A stretch of 64,000 bases of DNA, taken from Oscillospiraceae bacterium. GTDB lineage: Bacteria > Bacillota > Clostridia > Oscillospirales > Acutalibacteraceae. Each line of letters begins with the position of its first letter. Positions within the stretch are counted from its first letter, which is position 1. The notes beneath the pieces were generated by a model. The model did no database searches, was not told the DNA's origin, and worked only from the letters and a program-made list of their open reading frames with translations. Shown here piece by piece: positions 51,159 to 60,561 of the stretch. The translations under genes and the position numbers were made by a program. The stretch is taken from positions 1 through 64,000 of the forward strand of contig SVOM01000003.1 of NCBI GenBank assembly GCA_015066405.1, in the 5' to 3' direction.

Positions 51159-53219
51159 ATGGGAATTAACTCTATAACTGAAAAAACATTAAACAAGGAG
51201 CGCCCATCGGATATTGTTGTAGCACTTTCGGGCAACCCTAATGTTGGTAAAAGCACGCTGTTTAATGCTTTAACGGGTTTAAATCAACACACGGGCAACT
51301 GGACGGGCAAAACGGTTGAAACGGCGCGCGGCTCTTTTTTACATAACGGTCGGCGGATTATTTTGGTAGATTTGCCGGGCAGTTATTCCCTGCTTTCTCA
51401 CTCGGATGAGGAGCGTGTTGCCGAATCGTTTATACTGTTTGGAGGCGCGGATGTTAACCTTGTTGTGTGCGATGCCGTAGCACTCGAGCGCAACCTAAAT
51501 TTGCTTTTGCAAATAACCGAAATATCGCCAAAAACTGTACTGTGCGTTAATTTAATTGATGAAGCCGCTAAAAAAGGCATAAAAATTGATACCGAAAAAT
51601 TATCGCGCCGCCTTAACATCCCCGTAATACCTACCACTGCCCGAAGCGGAGAGGGGCTAAAGGATGTTTGTGATGCTATCATTGAAGCTGCCGACAGTAA
51701 TAATAGTACCGCCAAGGTGCCACAATATGATAGCCACACTGAAAAACACATAGCGGAAATTACCAACATATTGCCAAAAGACCTACAGGTAAGCCCACGC
51801 TTTGCCGCTATCAAAATACTCAGCAAAGATACTGTGTTTTTTACGAATTACCAAAAAAAATACGGCGCAGACCTATCGGTTTTGGCTAATAGCTGCGACA
51901 CAATCGGCGCTGAAAAAATAGTTGGTGGTATTATAAAAACCGCCGAAAAGTCAGCCGAGGGCTGTATATCATACACGCCAAAAAAACGCCGTTTTGATGA
52001 CCACAGTGCCGACCGCATAATAACAAGTAAAATTTTCGGCATCCCCCTAATGATACTGCTTTTCGGCATTATTTTTTGGATAACGATAAGCGGCGCTAAC
52101 TATCCATCAAATATGCTAAGCTCTTTTTTTGGCAGTATTGAAATGCCTTTTTACGAATTCCTTAAATCTATTGGCGCACCAAGCTTTATATGTGAGCTTT
52201 TGGTTTTCGGCGTATATCGTGTTGTAACCTGGATAGTATCGGTAATGCTGCCGCCTATGGCAATATTCTTCCCGCTTTTTACATTGCTTGAAGATTTAGG
52301 ATACCTACCGCGACTCGCCTTTAACCTTGATAAAGGCTTTCAAAAATGCCGCACCTGCGGAAAGCAAGCACTTACCATGTGTATGGGCTTTGGGTGTAAC
52401 GCGGCAGGTGTTGTTGGGTGCCGAATTATAGACTCTCCGCGTGAAAAGTTAATTGCAATTCTTACCAACAGTTTTGTGCCATGCAACGGACGTTTCCCCA
52501 CAATTATTACCTTAATAACGATATTTTTTGTCGGTATTGGCTCGGTATTTTCAAACTTTGGAGCAGCACTTATACTGTGTTTTTTCATAATTTTGAGTGT
52601 GCTGCTTACCTTTCTTGCTTCTAAAATTTTATCGGCAACACTGCTGAGCGGCGTCCCCTCATCCTTTACCTTAGAACTGCCTCCATACCGCCGACCACAA
52701 ATTTTAAAGGTTATCGTGCGCTCGGTGCTTGATAGAACATTGTTTGTTTTGGGGCGGGCTATTATAGCCGCAATCCCCGCCGGATTTATTATATGGTTTG
52801 CGGCCAACATAAACTTGGGCGATGTTTCTCTGCTTCAATATGCGGCAAATTTGCTTGACCCCTTTGCCAAAGTGCTCGGCCTTGATGGTGTTATACTTAT
52901 CGCTTTCATTTTAGGACTGCCCGCAAATGAAATTGTGCTACCTATAATAATTATGGCGTATTCCAGTGGTTCGGCTTTGAGTGATACGGGCAGCTTAACG
53001 GTCATTAAAGATTTGCTGGTTTTAAACGGTTGGAATATACTCACCGCCACAAATGTAATAGTTTTCTCCCTTTTCCATTGGCCGTGCGCCACCACACTTT
53101 TAACAATTAAAAAGGAAACCGGTAGTGTTAAATGGATGATACTTTCAGCGCTGCTCCCCACCGCTTTTGGTATGATAATTTGTGCTGTTAATAATTTAAT
53201 TTTCTCTCTTTTTATATAA
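51159..53219 (+). CDS. feoB: Ferrous iron transport protein B
   Basis: ALSGNPNVGKSTLFNALTG, HTGNWTGKTVE, VDLPGSYSLL, Gate/NFeoB architecture; ATG 51159. Confidence 0.95.
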   Translation: MGINSITEKTLNKERPSDIVVALSGNPNVGKSTLFNALTGLNQHTGNWTGKTVETARGSFLHNGRRIILVDLPGSYSLLSHSDEERVAESFILFGGADVNLVVCDAVALERNLNLLLQITEISPKTVLCVNLIDEAAKKGIKIDTEKLSRRLNIPVIPTTARSGEGLKDVCDAIIEAADSNNSTAKVPQYDSHTEKHIAEITNILPKDLQVSPRFAAIKILSKDTVFFTNYQKKYGADLSVLANSCDTIGAEKIVGGIIKTAEKSAEGCISYTPKKRRFDDHSADRIITSKIFGIPLMILLFGIIFWITISGANYPSNMLSSFFGSIEMPFYEFLKSIGAPSFICELLVFGVYRVVTWIVSVMLPPMAIFFPLFTLLEDLGYLPRLAFNLDKGFQKCRTCGKQALTMCMGFGCNAAGVVGCRIIDSPREKLIAILTNSFVPCNGRFPTIITLITIFFVGIGSVFSNFGAALILCFFIILSVLLTFLASKILSATLLSGVPSSFTLELPPYRRPQILKVIVRSVLDRTLFVLGRAIIAAIPAGFIIWFAANINLGDVSLLQYAANLLDPFAKVLGLDGVILIAFILGLPANEIVLPIIIMAYSSGSALSDTGSLTVIKDLLVLNGWNILTATNVIVFSLFHWPCATTLLTIKKETGSVKWMILSALLPTAFGMIICAVNNLIFSLFI

Positions 53220-53220
53220 C

Positions 53221-53528
53221 AAAAACCGCGGAATTTAGGGAACTGCGATTAGGGACGAAATCGGTTTTGGAACCAAATTTTGCCCCACCGCCTTGCCTTT
53301 CCCCCTTGTAAGACACAAAGTATTACTGCGTGGAAAACGCTTCGCGGTGAAACAAAATTTTCGGTTACAAAACTGCTCGCACCTGAAAAAGATAAATTTT
53401 TAGTGGAATAACAGACAAAAAGCCGTGGTAACGCTGACGCGTACCACGGCTTTTTAACACATTAGGCCACAAAAATTTGCTTTTTTAGGCGGTTTATCCC
53501 TAACCGCAACTCCCTGGCCGCGGTTTTT
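53221..53528. repeat. About 308-bp element bounded by imperfect terminal inverted repeats
   Basis: aaaaaccgcggaatttagggaactgcgattaggga vs reverse complement aaaaaccgcggccagggagttgcggttaggga; contains hairpin at 53417-53455. Confidence 0.6.
53417..53455. terminator. 14-bp perfect hairpin, terminator-like
   Basis: aaaaagccgtggta-acgctgacgcg-taccacggcttttt. Confidence 0.75.
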
Positions 53529-53529
53529 C

Positions 53530-53930
53530 TTACTTATGATGCATAGAGCGGTATTTATATGGCGATACACCGCAGTATTTTGAAAAAACATAATTCATAT
53601 ACGACTGGGTTTCAAAGCCACATAAATCGGCTATTTGATTTATCGGAAAATCGGTGTTTTCAAGGTATGCCTCGGCCTTTCTAATCCTTATTTCCAACAA
53701 ATACTCGTGCGGGCTTCTGCCTACGAGTTCTTTAAAAACAATTCTAAAAAAATTGGGGCTTAGATTTACCTCGGCGGCAACTGTCGGCAAAGTTATTTTT
53801 GTGCCGTAGTTTGTTTCGAGATAAGTTTTTGCCTTTACAATTTCGCTTAAATAACGCGAATGTTTTGAGGTTTTATTTTCTCCAAACGGATAAATCATAT
53901 CGTTAAGCACCGCAACAAGCTGTAAAAACG
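53530..53930 (-). pseudogene. AraC-family regulator, N-terminally truncated (DNA-binding domain only)
   Basis: LPTVAAEVNLSPNFFRIVFKELVGRSPHEYLLEIRIRKAEAYL...IADLCGFETQSYMNYVFSKYCGVSPYKYR; coding-like TFLQLVAVLNDM continues to the junction with the next gene. Confidence 0.8.
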
Positions 53931-54622
53931 TGCGTATGAGCTACTGTGTTGCAGGCTGGGGTGGCGGACATTATACAGGGAATAAATTCCTTAGGTATGG
54001 TGGCGGTGCGGGTGCTTGGCACTCTTGCGATAAAATGATATTTGACCACTGCTATTTCTATCAGCAGTTCGACTCGGGTGTATCACCCCAGTATCATTGG
54101 CGTGATACCGACGCATCGGTTTTCAAAGATTTTATAACCTACAACTGTTTATTTGAAACCACCGAATATACGCTTGAATATTTTTCAACTCAAAACACAT
54201 CTGATGACAACCGCTATGAAAATATGTATTTCGGCTATAATTTGTGCCGACTCGGCGGCTACGGATACGGCGATAAGACCGAACAATCACGCTATGTTAA
54301 ATCTTGGGGGCACGAAAATCCGTGTTATGACTGTAAATTTGAGTATAACATATTTGATAGAGCCGCCGATGTAAGCTTGGAAATTATCGGTCATGCACCC
54401 ACTCTTCGCGGCAAGCATGTAAGTTATGACCATATACCGAAAATGAATAACAACATTTACATTGAGCCGAAAGACAAGGTTTTCGCGAATATTAATCACA
54501 TCATGTACAAGTTTAACGAAGCATCGCACATAACGCTCGAAAAACTCGGTGTTGAGAAAGGTGCTGTATACGTTTTCTGCGATAAAAAAGATGATGAGGT
54601 AATACTTGCTGAAGCTAATTAA
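53930..54622 (+). pseudogene. Beta-helix paralog, N-terminally truncated
   Basis: MSYCVAGWGGG...CYFYQQFDSGVSPQYHW...KSWGHENPCYDCKFEYNIFDRAA aligns to the C-terminal half of the 55916-57442 protein. Confidence 0.85.
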
Positions 54623-54711
54623 CCATGTCGTGAAAATCTATATTTTAATACTATTATTTTGACAAGCGCAAAAATAATGTTATAATAAACTTACAAAAAG
54701 GAGAATGAACT

Positions 54712-55885
54712 ATGAAAAAACTATTGCCTTGTAGTGTTGCTCTTGCTCGTATCCTGCTGCCTTATCGCAGCATTTCCGACAAGTGCAACCGACATTAATT
54801 TCGACGATTTCGATATAATTGATGGTGTAATTATCGAGTATTTGGGTGAAGGCGGAGACGTTGTTGTTCCGTCTATTGATGCTGACGGAAACCCCGTAAC
54901 ACACATTGACTCGCGCGCATTCCGCCAGAATACCGATGTTACAAGTGTTATTATTTGTGAAGGTATTGAAACAATGGGTAGCGAAGTATTTGAGCACTGC
55001 GAGAATTTAAGCGAAGTATCTCTACCCTATTCTCTTACCGAAACGGGTTATTCGGTGTTCCGTAATTGCAATCTTTATTCACTTGTAATTCCCGGCAATT
55101 TGAAAGTTATTAACAGTGACTTCAACGTAGGCGGTCCGATTACCGATATCGTTATCTCCCCCGGTGTTGAAGAGCTTAACACAAACTGCCTATATGGTCG
55201 ATTCACTGAACTCATTTTGCCCGAATAAGTTTACATGGCCGCCGGTGTTTTCCGCGGCGGTATGAGCGTTCAAGTAAAAGAATGGAGTCTTTACATACTT
55301 AACCCCGACTGTGAACTTGGTTCAATAGGTTCAAAAAGCAGTTTATATGAAACCTACGGCAGTGTCGGACCGCTTACCTACGGTTATCCAGGCTGCAAGT
55401 GCAAAATTAAGGTTTACGGCCTTAAAGATTCTCCGATTAAAGAGTATGTAAACGAATATATGGTTGACAAAATGGGTACCGTAACCGCCCGTTTTATCGG
55501 TATTGAACAGGATAAGATTGATGAGTTACAGGCGCAGTGTGAAGAACGCGGCATTACGAAACCCACTGCAAATACTATGGGTGATGATGGTTCTGTAAAC
55601 ACCGGAAACGGCGGAAATAATACAAACAACACTACCAGTGGAAACTCTTCAAACGGCGATAACAACGGCGCCGCAACTAATAATGGTGGCGATAGCGGAC
55701 TTTTGCAAACCATTATAATTGCCGCAACAGTTTTGATAGTTATTCTTATAATTGCAGTTGTTGTAATAGTTGTTACAAGCAAAAGCAAAAAAAAGAAAAA
55801 GAAGAAAAAGAAAGCCAAAAATGTTGAAGAAACAGTAGACGAAGTAGTTGAAGAAACAACCGAAGAAAAAGGCGAAGAAGAATGA
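54712..55885 (+). pseudogene. Secreted BspA-like leucine-rich-repeat protein with C-terminal TM and poly-Lys tail; frameshift near start and in-frame TAA at 55226
   Basis: Signal-peptide-like VLLLLVSCCLIAAFPTSA out of frame with ATGAAAAAAC; FTELILPE*VYMAAGVFRGGM same-frame continuation. Confidence 0.75.
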
Positions 55886-55915
55886 TTTAAAATCCCCTAT
55901 TTCAAGGAGAAAACA

Positions 55916-57442
55916 ATGAAAAGAATTTTATGTATTTTGTTAGTAGTGGTGCTTTGCATCGGCTTCACAGGTTGCAAAAAGAATGGGGATGACTATGTTG
56001 TCCCCGATAAAATAATGACAACCGAGGAATACCATGCAGCACTTGACAGTTTGCTTAAAACACAAAATTTTTCTAATGCCGATGAAGCATTTTACAAAAA
56101 ACTTGATGATTTGACATTAGAACTTAAAAATATTATCGTTTACAACTCCAATGACCTTACAACCGATAAGGGTACCACCTACTATGTATCAAATAGCGGC
56201 GATGACAAAAACGATGGTAAAACTCCCGAAACTGCATGGGCAACTCTTAAAAAGGTTAATGAATATATATTCGAAAACGGCGACCTTGTAGTTTTCGAGC
56301 GCGGCAGTATGTGGCGCGGATATTTATCGGTTAAAAGCAATGTGTCATACTCGGCTTACGGCGAAGGTCCGAAGCCAAAAATATGGACCTCATACGATGG
56401 TTTAACCCACGGCGAATGGAAGGCAACCGACACACCGAACGTATGGGTGCTTGATAAAAAAATCACTCAAACCGATTTAGGCCTTATAGTATTTAACGGC
56501 GGCGAAAATTACGGCGAAATTAAGCGTAAAAAAGCACAGTTAAAGCAAAACTTTGATTATTATTTTGGTAATTCAATAGTTGAAGATGACGGCAGGCAAG
56601 ATTTTAAGGTTTATCTTTATTACGATGGCGGAAACCCTGCCGAAAAATTCGATGCCATTGACCTTTGTATGGATACAAAAATCATAACCAACACCGCAAA
56701 AGGTCTTACCAACGTGCATATAAACAACCTTGAACTGCGCTACGGCAGAGGTCCCTTCTGGGCGGGTTGGTCTAAAGACCTTAAAATGAGTTATTGTGTA
56801 TGCGAGTGGTCGGGCGGATTTGCCAGTAGCGTACAGCCCAGAATGGGCGGCGGTAGCGGTTGCTATGGCTCCTGTGATGGCTTTGAGTATGATTTTTGTT
56901 ACTTTAACCAACAGTTCGACTCGGGTGTTTCTCCCCAGTATGATTACGAGGATAAAGATCCCGTTATACACAAAGATTTTATCACTACAAACTGCTTATT
57001 TGAAAATGTGGAATACACTCTTGAATACTTTAACTCGCAGGAAAACACCCTCGAAAACCGCTATGAAAATATGCAGTTTAAGTATAATATCTGCCGCCTT
57101 GGCGGTTACGGTTTTGGCACAAAGGCATCGGTTTCGGCATATATTAAGTCTTGGGGACACGAAAACACCTGTTATAATTCTGAAATTTCTCATAATATTT
57201 TTGACCGCGCTGCCTCTCTCACCTTACAAATTAACGGTTACGAGCAAGCGGCTACTGGCAACAACTTGAGTTATGACCGCATACCCGAGCTTAAAAACAA
57301 CATTTACATCCAAAAGAAAGACAAGAAGTTTGCCGAAATTAATAAAACGACCTATAAATACAACGAACAAACATACAACACACTTGAAAGCTTAGGTGTT
57401 GACGAAGGCTCCGTTTACGTATATGGAGACTATGAAGAATAA
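55916..57442 (+). CDS. Right-handed parallel beta-helix lipoprotein (paralog 5)
   Basis: Lipobox IGFTGC; TTYYVSNSGDDKNDGKTPETAWATLKKVN, VFERGSMWRGYLSVKSNVSYSAYGEGPKP. Confidence 0.82.
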   Translation: MKRILCILLVVVLCIGFTGCKKNGDDYVVPDKIMTTEEYHAALDSLLKTQNFSNADEAFYKKLDDLTLELKNIIVYNSNDLTTDKGTTYYVSNSGDDKNDGKTPETAWATLKKVNEYIFENGDLVVFERGSMWRGYLSVKSNVSYSAYGEGPKPKIWTSYDGLTHGEWKATDTPNVWVLDKKITQTDLGLIVFNGGENYGEIKRKKAQLKQNFDYYFGNSIVEDDGRQDFKVYLYYDGGNPAEKFDAIDLCMDTKIITNTAKGLTNVHINNLELRYGRGPFWAGWSKDLKMSYCVCEWSGGFASSVQPRMGGGSGCYGSCDGFEYDFCYFNQQFDSGVSPQYDYEDKDPVIHKDFITTNCLFENVEYTLEYFNSQENTLENRYENMQFKYNICRLGGYGFGTKASVSAYIKSWGHENTCYNSEISHNIFDRAASLTLQINGYEQAATGNNLSYDRIPELKNNIYIQKKDKKFAEINKTTYKYNEQTYNTLESLGVDEGSVYVYGDYEE

Positions 57443-57443
57443 C

Positions 57444-57478
57444 AAAAATGCCGTGAAGTTTAACTTCACGGCATTTTT
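57444..57478. terminator. Bidirectional terminator
   Basis: aaaaatgccgtgaagtttaacttcacggcatttttt. Confidence 0.88.
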
Positions 57479-58395
57479 TATTTTATTTCCTTAATATCAT
57501 AAGGGGTTGTTTGGTATACAAAGTAGTTAAGCCAGTTGGAATAAAGTAGGTTTGCGTGTGAGCGCCAGGTAACAAGCGGTGCGTTTTTAGGGTTATTATC
57601 GGGGAAATAGTTTTCGGGGATTTCTATCTCCTTGCCCTCCCCTAAATCGCGCAAATATTCTTTATTTAAAGTATCGGCATCGTACTCCGAATGTCCCGTT
57701 ATAAAAATTTGTTTGCCTTGGTCGGTGGCGATGGCATAAACGCCCGCTTTCTCCGATACCGAAAGAAGTTTTAGTTCAGGAACGGCTAAAACATCTTTGA
57801 GTTTTATGGTTGTATGGCGTGAATGCGGCACCATAAACACATCATCAGAACCGCGGAAAAGCATTGAGCTTTTGTGAGCGACAGTATGTGGGAACACGCC
57901 GAAAAGCTTTTTATCGAGCGAATATTTTTTAATTCCGTAGTGATAATAAAGTCCCGCTTGAGCGCCCCAACAAATATGGAAGGTGCTGTGCACGTGAGTC
58001 TTACTCCACTCCATTATTTCACACAGTTCTTGCCAATATTCAACCTCTTCAAACTCCATTTTTTCAACCGGTGCGCCTGTGATTATCATACCATCAAAGG
58101 TATCGTTTTTAACATCATCAAAGGTTTTATAAAAAGCAAATAAATGCTCCGCTGGCACATTTTTTGAAACGTGGCTTTTGGTGTGCATAAGCACAAGCTC
58201 CACCTGAAGCGGCGAGTTACCGAGAAGCCGAGATAATTGTGTCTCGGTTTCTATCTTTTTGGGCATCAAATTAAGAACCAGTATTTTTAGCGGGCGTATA
58301 TCCTGCGTTATGGCTCTGGTTTCGGTCATTACAAATATATTTTCATCCGTAAGGGTTTTTACTGCCGGTAAATCGTTTGGTATTTTAATTGGCAT
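57478..58395 (-). CDS. metA: Homoserine O-acyltransferase (MetA family)
   Basis: [72 protein letters not shown]. Confidence 0.95.
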   Translation of the reverse strand: MPIKIPNDLPAVKTLTDENIFVMTETRAITQDIRPLKILVLNLMPKKIETETQLSRLLGNSPLQVELVLMHTKSHVSKNVPAEHLFAFYKTFDDVKNDTFDGMIITGAPVEKMEFEEVEYWQELCEIMEWSKTHVHSTFHICWGAQAGLYYHYGIKKYSLDKKLFGVFPHTVAHKSSMLFRGSDDVFMVPHSRHTTIKLKDVLAVPELKLLSVSEKAGVYAIATDQGKQIFITGHSEYDADTLNKEYLRDLGEGKEIEIPENYFPDNNPKNAPLVTWRSHANLLYSNWLNYFVYQTTPYDIKEIK

Positions 58396-58423
58396 ATTTT
58401 ATTCCTTTTCCTTTAAAAAATCA

Positions 58424-58453
58424 AGAGTGGCAAGTAAATTAACTTGCCACTCT
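58424..58453. terminator. Hairpin terminator between metY and metA
   Basis: agagtggcaagt-aaatta-acttgccactct. Confidence 0.8.
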
Positions 58454-58469
58454 ATTATATACTTTTGAC

Positions 58470-59749
58470 TTAAATATTGTCAAGTGCCTGCTTGATATCA
58501 GCGATTAAATCTTCGGCATCCTCAATACCACAAGAGAAGCGAATAAGGTCGGGGGATATACCTGCCGCTGCCAACTCATCATCATTCATTTGTCTATGAG
58601 TTGCATTTGCGGGGTGCAAGCAACAGGTTCTCGCATCGGCAACGTGTGTTTCGATAGCGGCAATTTTTAAGTTTTTCATAAAACTTTCAGCCGCTTTTCT
58701 ACCGCCCTTAACACCAAAGCTTACAACACCGCAGGTGCCGTTTGGCATATACTTGCTCGCCAAATCGTAGTATTTATCGCCCTCAAGCCCCGGGTAAGTA
58801 ACCCAAGCGATCCTATCATCATTTTTCAAGAACTTAGCAACTGCAAGACCGTTCTCACAATGCTTTTTCATACGAAGATGCAGGCTTTCAAGACCTAAGT
58901 TTACATAGTAAGCGTTTTGGGCGACTGAATGCTACCAAAATCGCGCATAAGTTGTGCGGTTGCCTTTGTGATATACGCACCTGCAAGACCGAAACGCTCG
59001 GTATAGGTAACACCGTGATAGCTCTCATCTGGTGTGCAAAGGCCCGGGAATTTATCGGGATAACGGGTCCAGTCAAAATTACCCGAATCAACAATACAGC
59101 CACCTACCCCACTGCCGTGGCCATCCATATATTTGGTTGTTGAATGGGTTACGATATCAGCACCCCACTCAAACGGGCGGCAGTTAACGGGAGTTGCAAA
59201 GGTATTATCTATAATAAGCGGAACGCCGTGGGCGTGAGCAGCATTGGCAAATCTCTCAATATCAAGAACAGCGAGAGCGGGGTTTGCAATAGTCTCGCCA
59301 AAAACGGCTTTGGTATTCTTGCGGAATGCCGCATCGAGCTCCTCATCGGTGCAGTCGGGAGATACAAATGTAAACTCAATGCCCATGCGCTTCATAGTAA
59401 CGGCAAAAAGGTTATATGTGCCGCCATAAATCGCCGATGAACAAACGATATGGTCGCCACAGGATGCAATGTTGAAAATTGAGAAGAAAGATGCCGCTTG
59501 ACCTGATGATGTCAGCATAGCGGCGGTACCGCCCTCAAGCTCGCAAATTTTTGCGGCAACAGTATCACAAGTGGGGTTTTGAAGGCGTGAATAAAAATAT
59601 CCGCTCGCTTCCAAATCGAACAGCTTGCCCATATCTTCACTTGTGGCATACTTAAATGTTGTACTCTGAATTATCGGTACCTGACGCGGCTCTCCGTTAC
59701 CGGGAGTATAACCGCCCTGTACACATTTTGTTCCTATACGCTTACTCAT
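58470..59749 (-). pseudogene. metY: O-acetylhomoserine aminocarboxypropyltransferase (MetY/Met17), split by a 1-nt frameshift
   Basis: ORFs 58901-59758 and 58470-58871 cover N and C parts; IQSPKTLTM* vs expected IQSPQNAYYVNLGLESLHLRMKKHCENGL. Confidence 0.88.
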
Positions 59750-59750
59750 T

Positions 59751-60560
59751 TTAATCACCTATATTAAATAATTTTTTGGCATTCAAACTGAAGATTTTTT
59801 GATAATCCTCATCCGTTAAATTCAGCTTAAATAAGCTTTCAATTTCACTTTTGGGGTCCCACATAGGATAATCGGTGCCGAAAAGCACGCGGTCCGCACC
59901 ATAACGGGCAATTATCTCACATGTCTTATCACTACTAATATACGGCATACTGGACGAACAGTCAACATAAAAATTTTGGATGCCTGCAAGTTTTTCTGCC
60001 GCCTCATCCCATATAGACCATCCGCCGAAATGCGCACCGATAACGGTAAGACCCGTATAAATTTTGAGCACAGGCAATAACCTATTGGGGTTTGAATAAT
60101 CATATCGATTATCTCCCGTATGCATAAGCACTGGGAGATTTTCTTTTTCGCACTGCTCATAAATTTTTAGACAGCGGTAATCATCTATCTTAAATGCCTG
60201 AATATCGGGGTGTAGCTTTACACCTTTAAGACCTAATTCCTTTAAATGCTCAATATCGCCCGATAAATCGGCTGTATCGGGGTGTAATGTGCCAAGACCG
60301 ATAAATTTACCACCTGAAGCTTTAACGCTTTCAGCGATAAAATTATTGATGCTCATAACCTGATGCGGAGTTGTTGCAACCGACTGCACGATAAATTTAT
60401 CAATGCCTGCCGCACCGCCCACTTCCATAAGGTCGGCCACAGTACCCTTTGCGGCAAAAGGTTGGTTGTAGAAATTGCTTGTTCCTGCAACCGCCCTTTC
60501 GGCGATTTTATCGGGGTAAATATGACAGTGTGCATCTATTACATAATAATTGTTTACCAT
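59751..60560 (-). CDS. Amidohydrolase family protein (TIM-barrel metal-dependent hydrolase)
   Basis: VIDAHCHIYPDKIA, GVKLHPDIQAFK, VLMHTGDN, RVLFGTDYPMWDP. Confidence 0.9.
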   Translation of the reverse strand: MVNNYYVIDAHCHIYPDKIAERAVAGTSNFYNQPFAAKGTVADLMEVGGAAGIDKFIVQSVATTPHQVMSINNFIAESVKASGGKFIGLGTLHPDTADLSGDIEHLKELGLKGVKLHPDIQAFKIDDYRCLKIYEQCEKENLPVLMHTGDNRYDYSNPNRLLPVLKIYTGLTVIGAHFGGWSIWDEAAEKLAGIQNFYVDCSSSMPYISSDKTCEIIARYGADRVLFGTDYPMWDPKSEIESLFKLNLTDEDYQKIFSLNAKKLFNIGD

Positions 60561-60561
60561 T

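Noticed and set aside
54734-55228. Separate intact small secreted protein starting at GTG 54734
   Set aside because: No RBS at that start; the RBS and ATG at 54712 plus the coding-like upstream frame favour a frameshifted longer gene.
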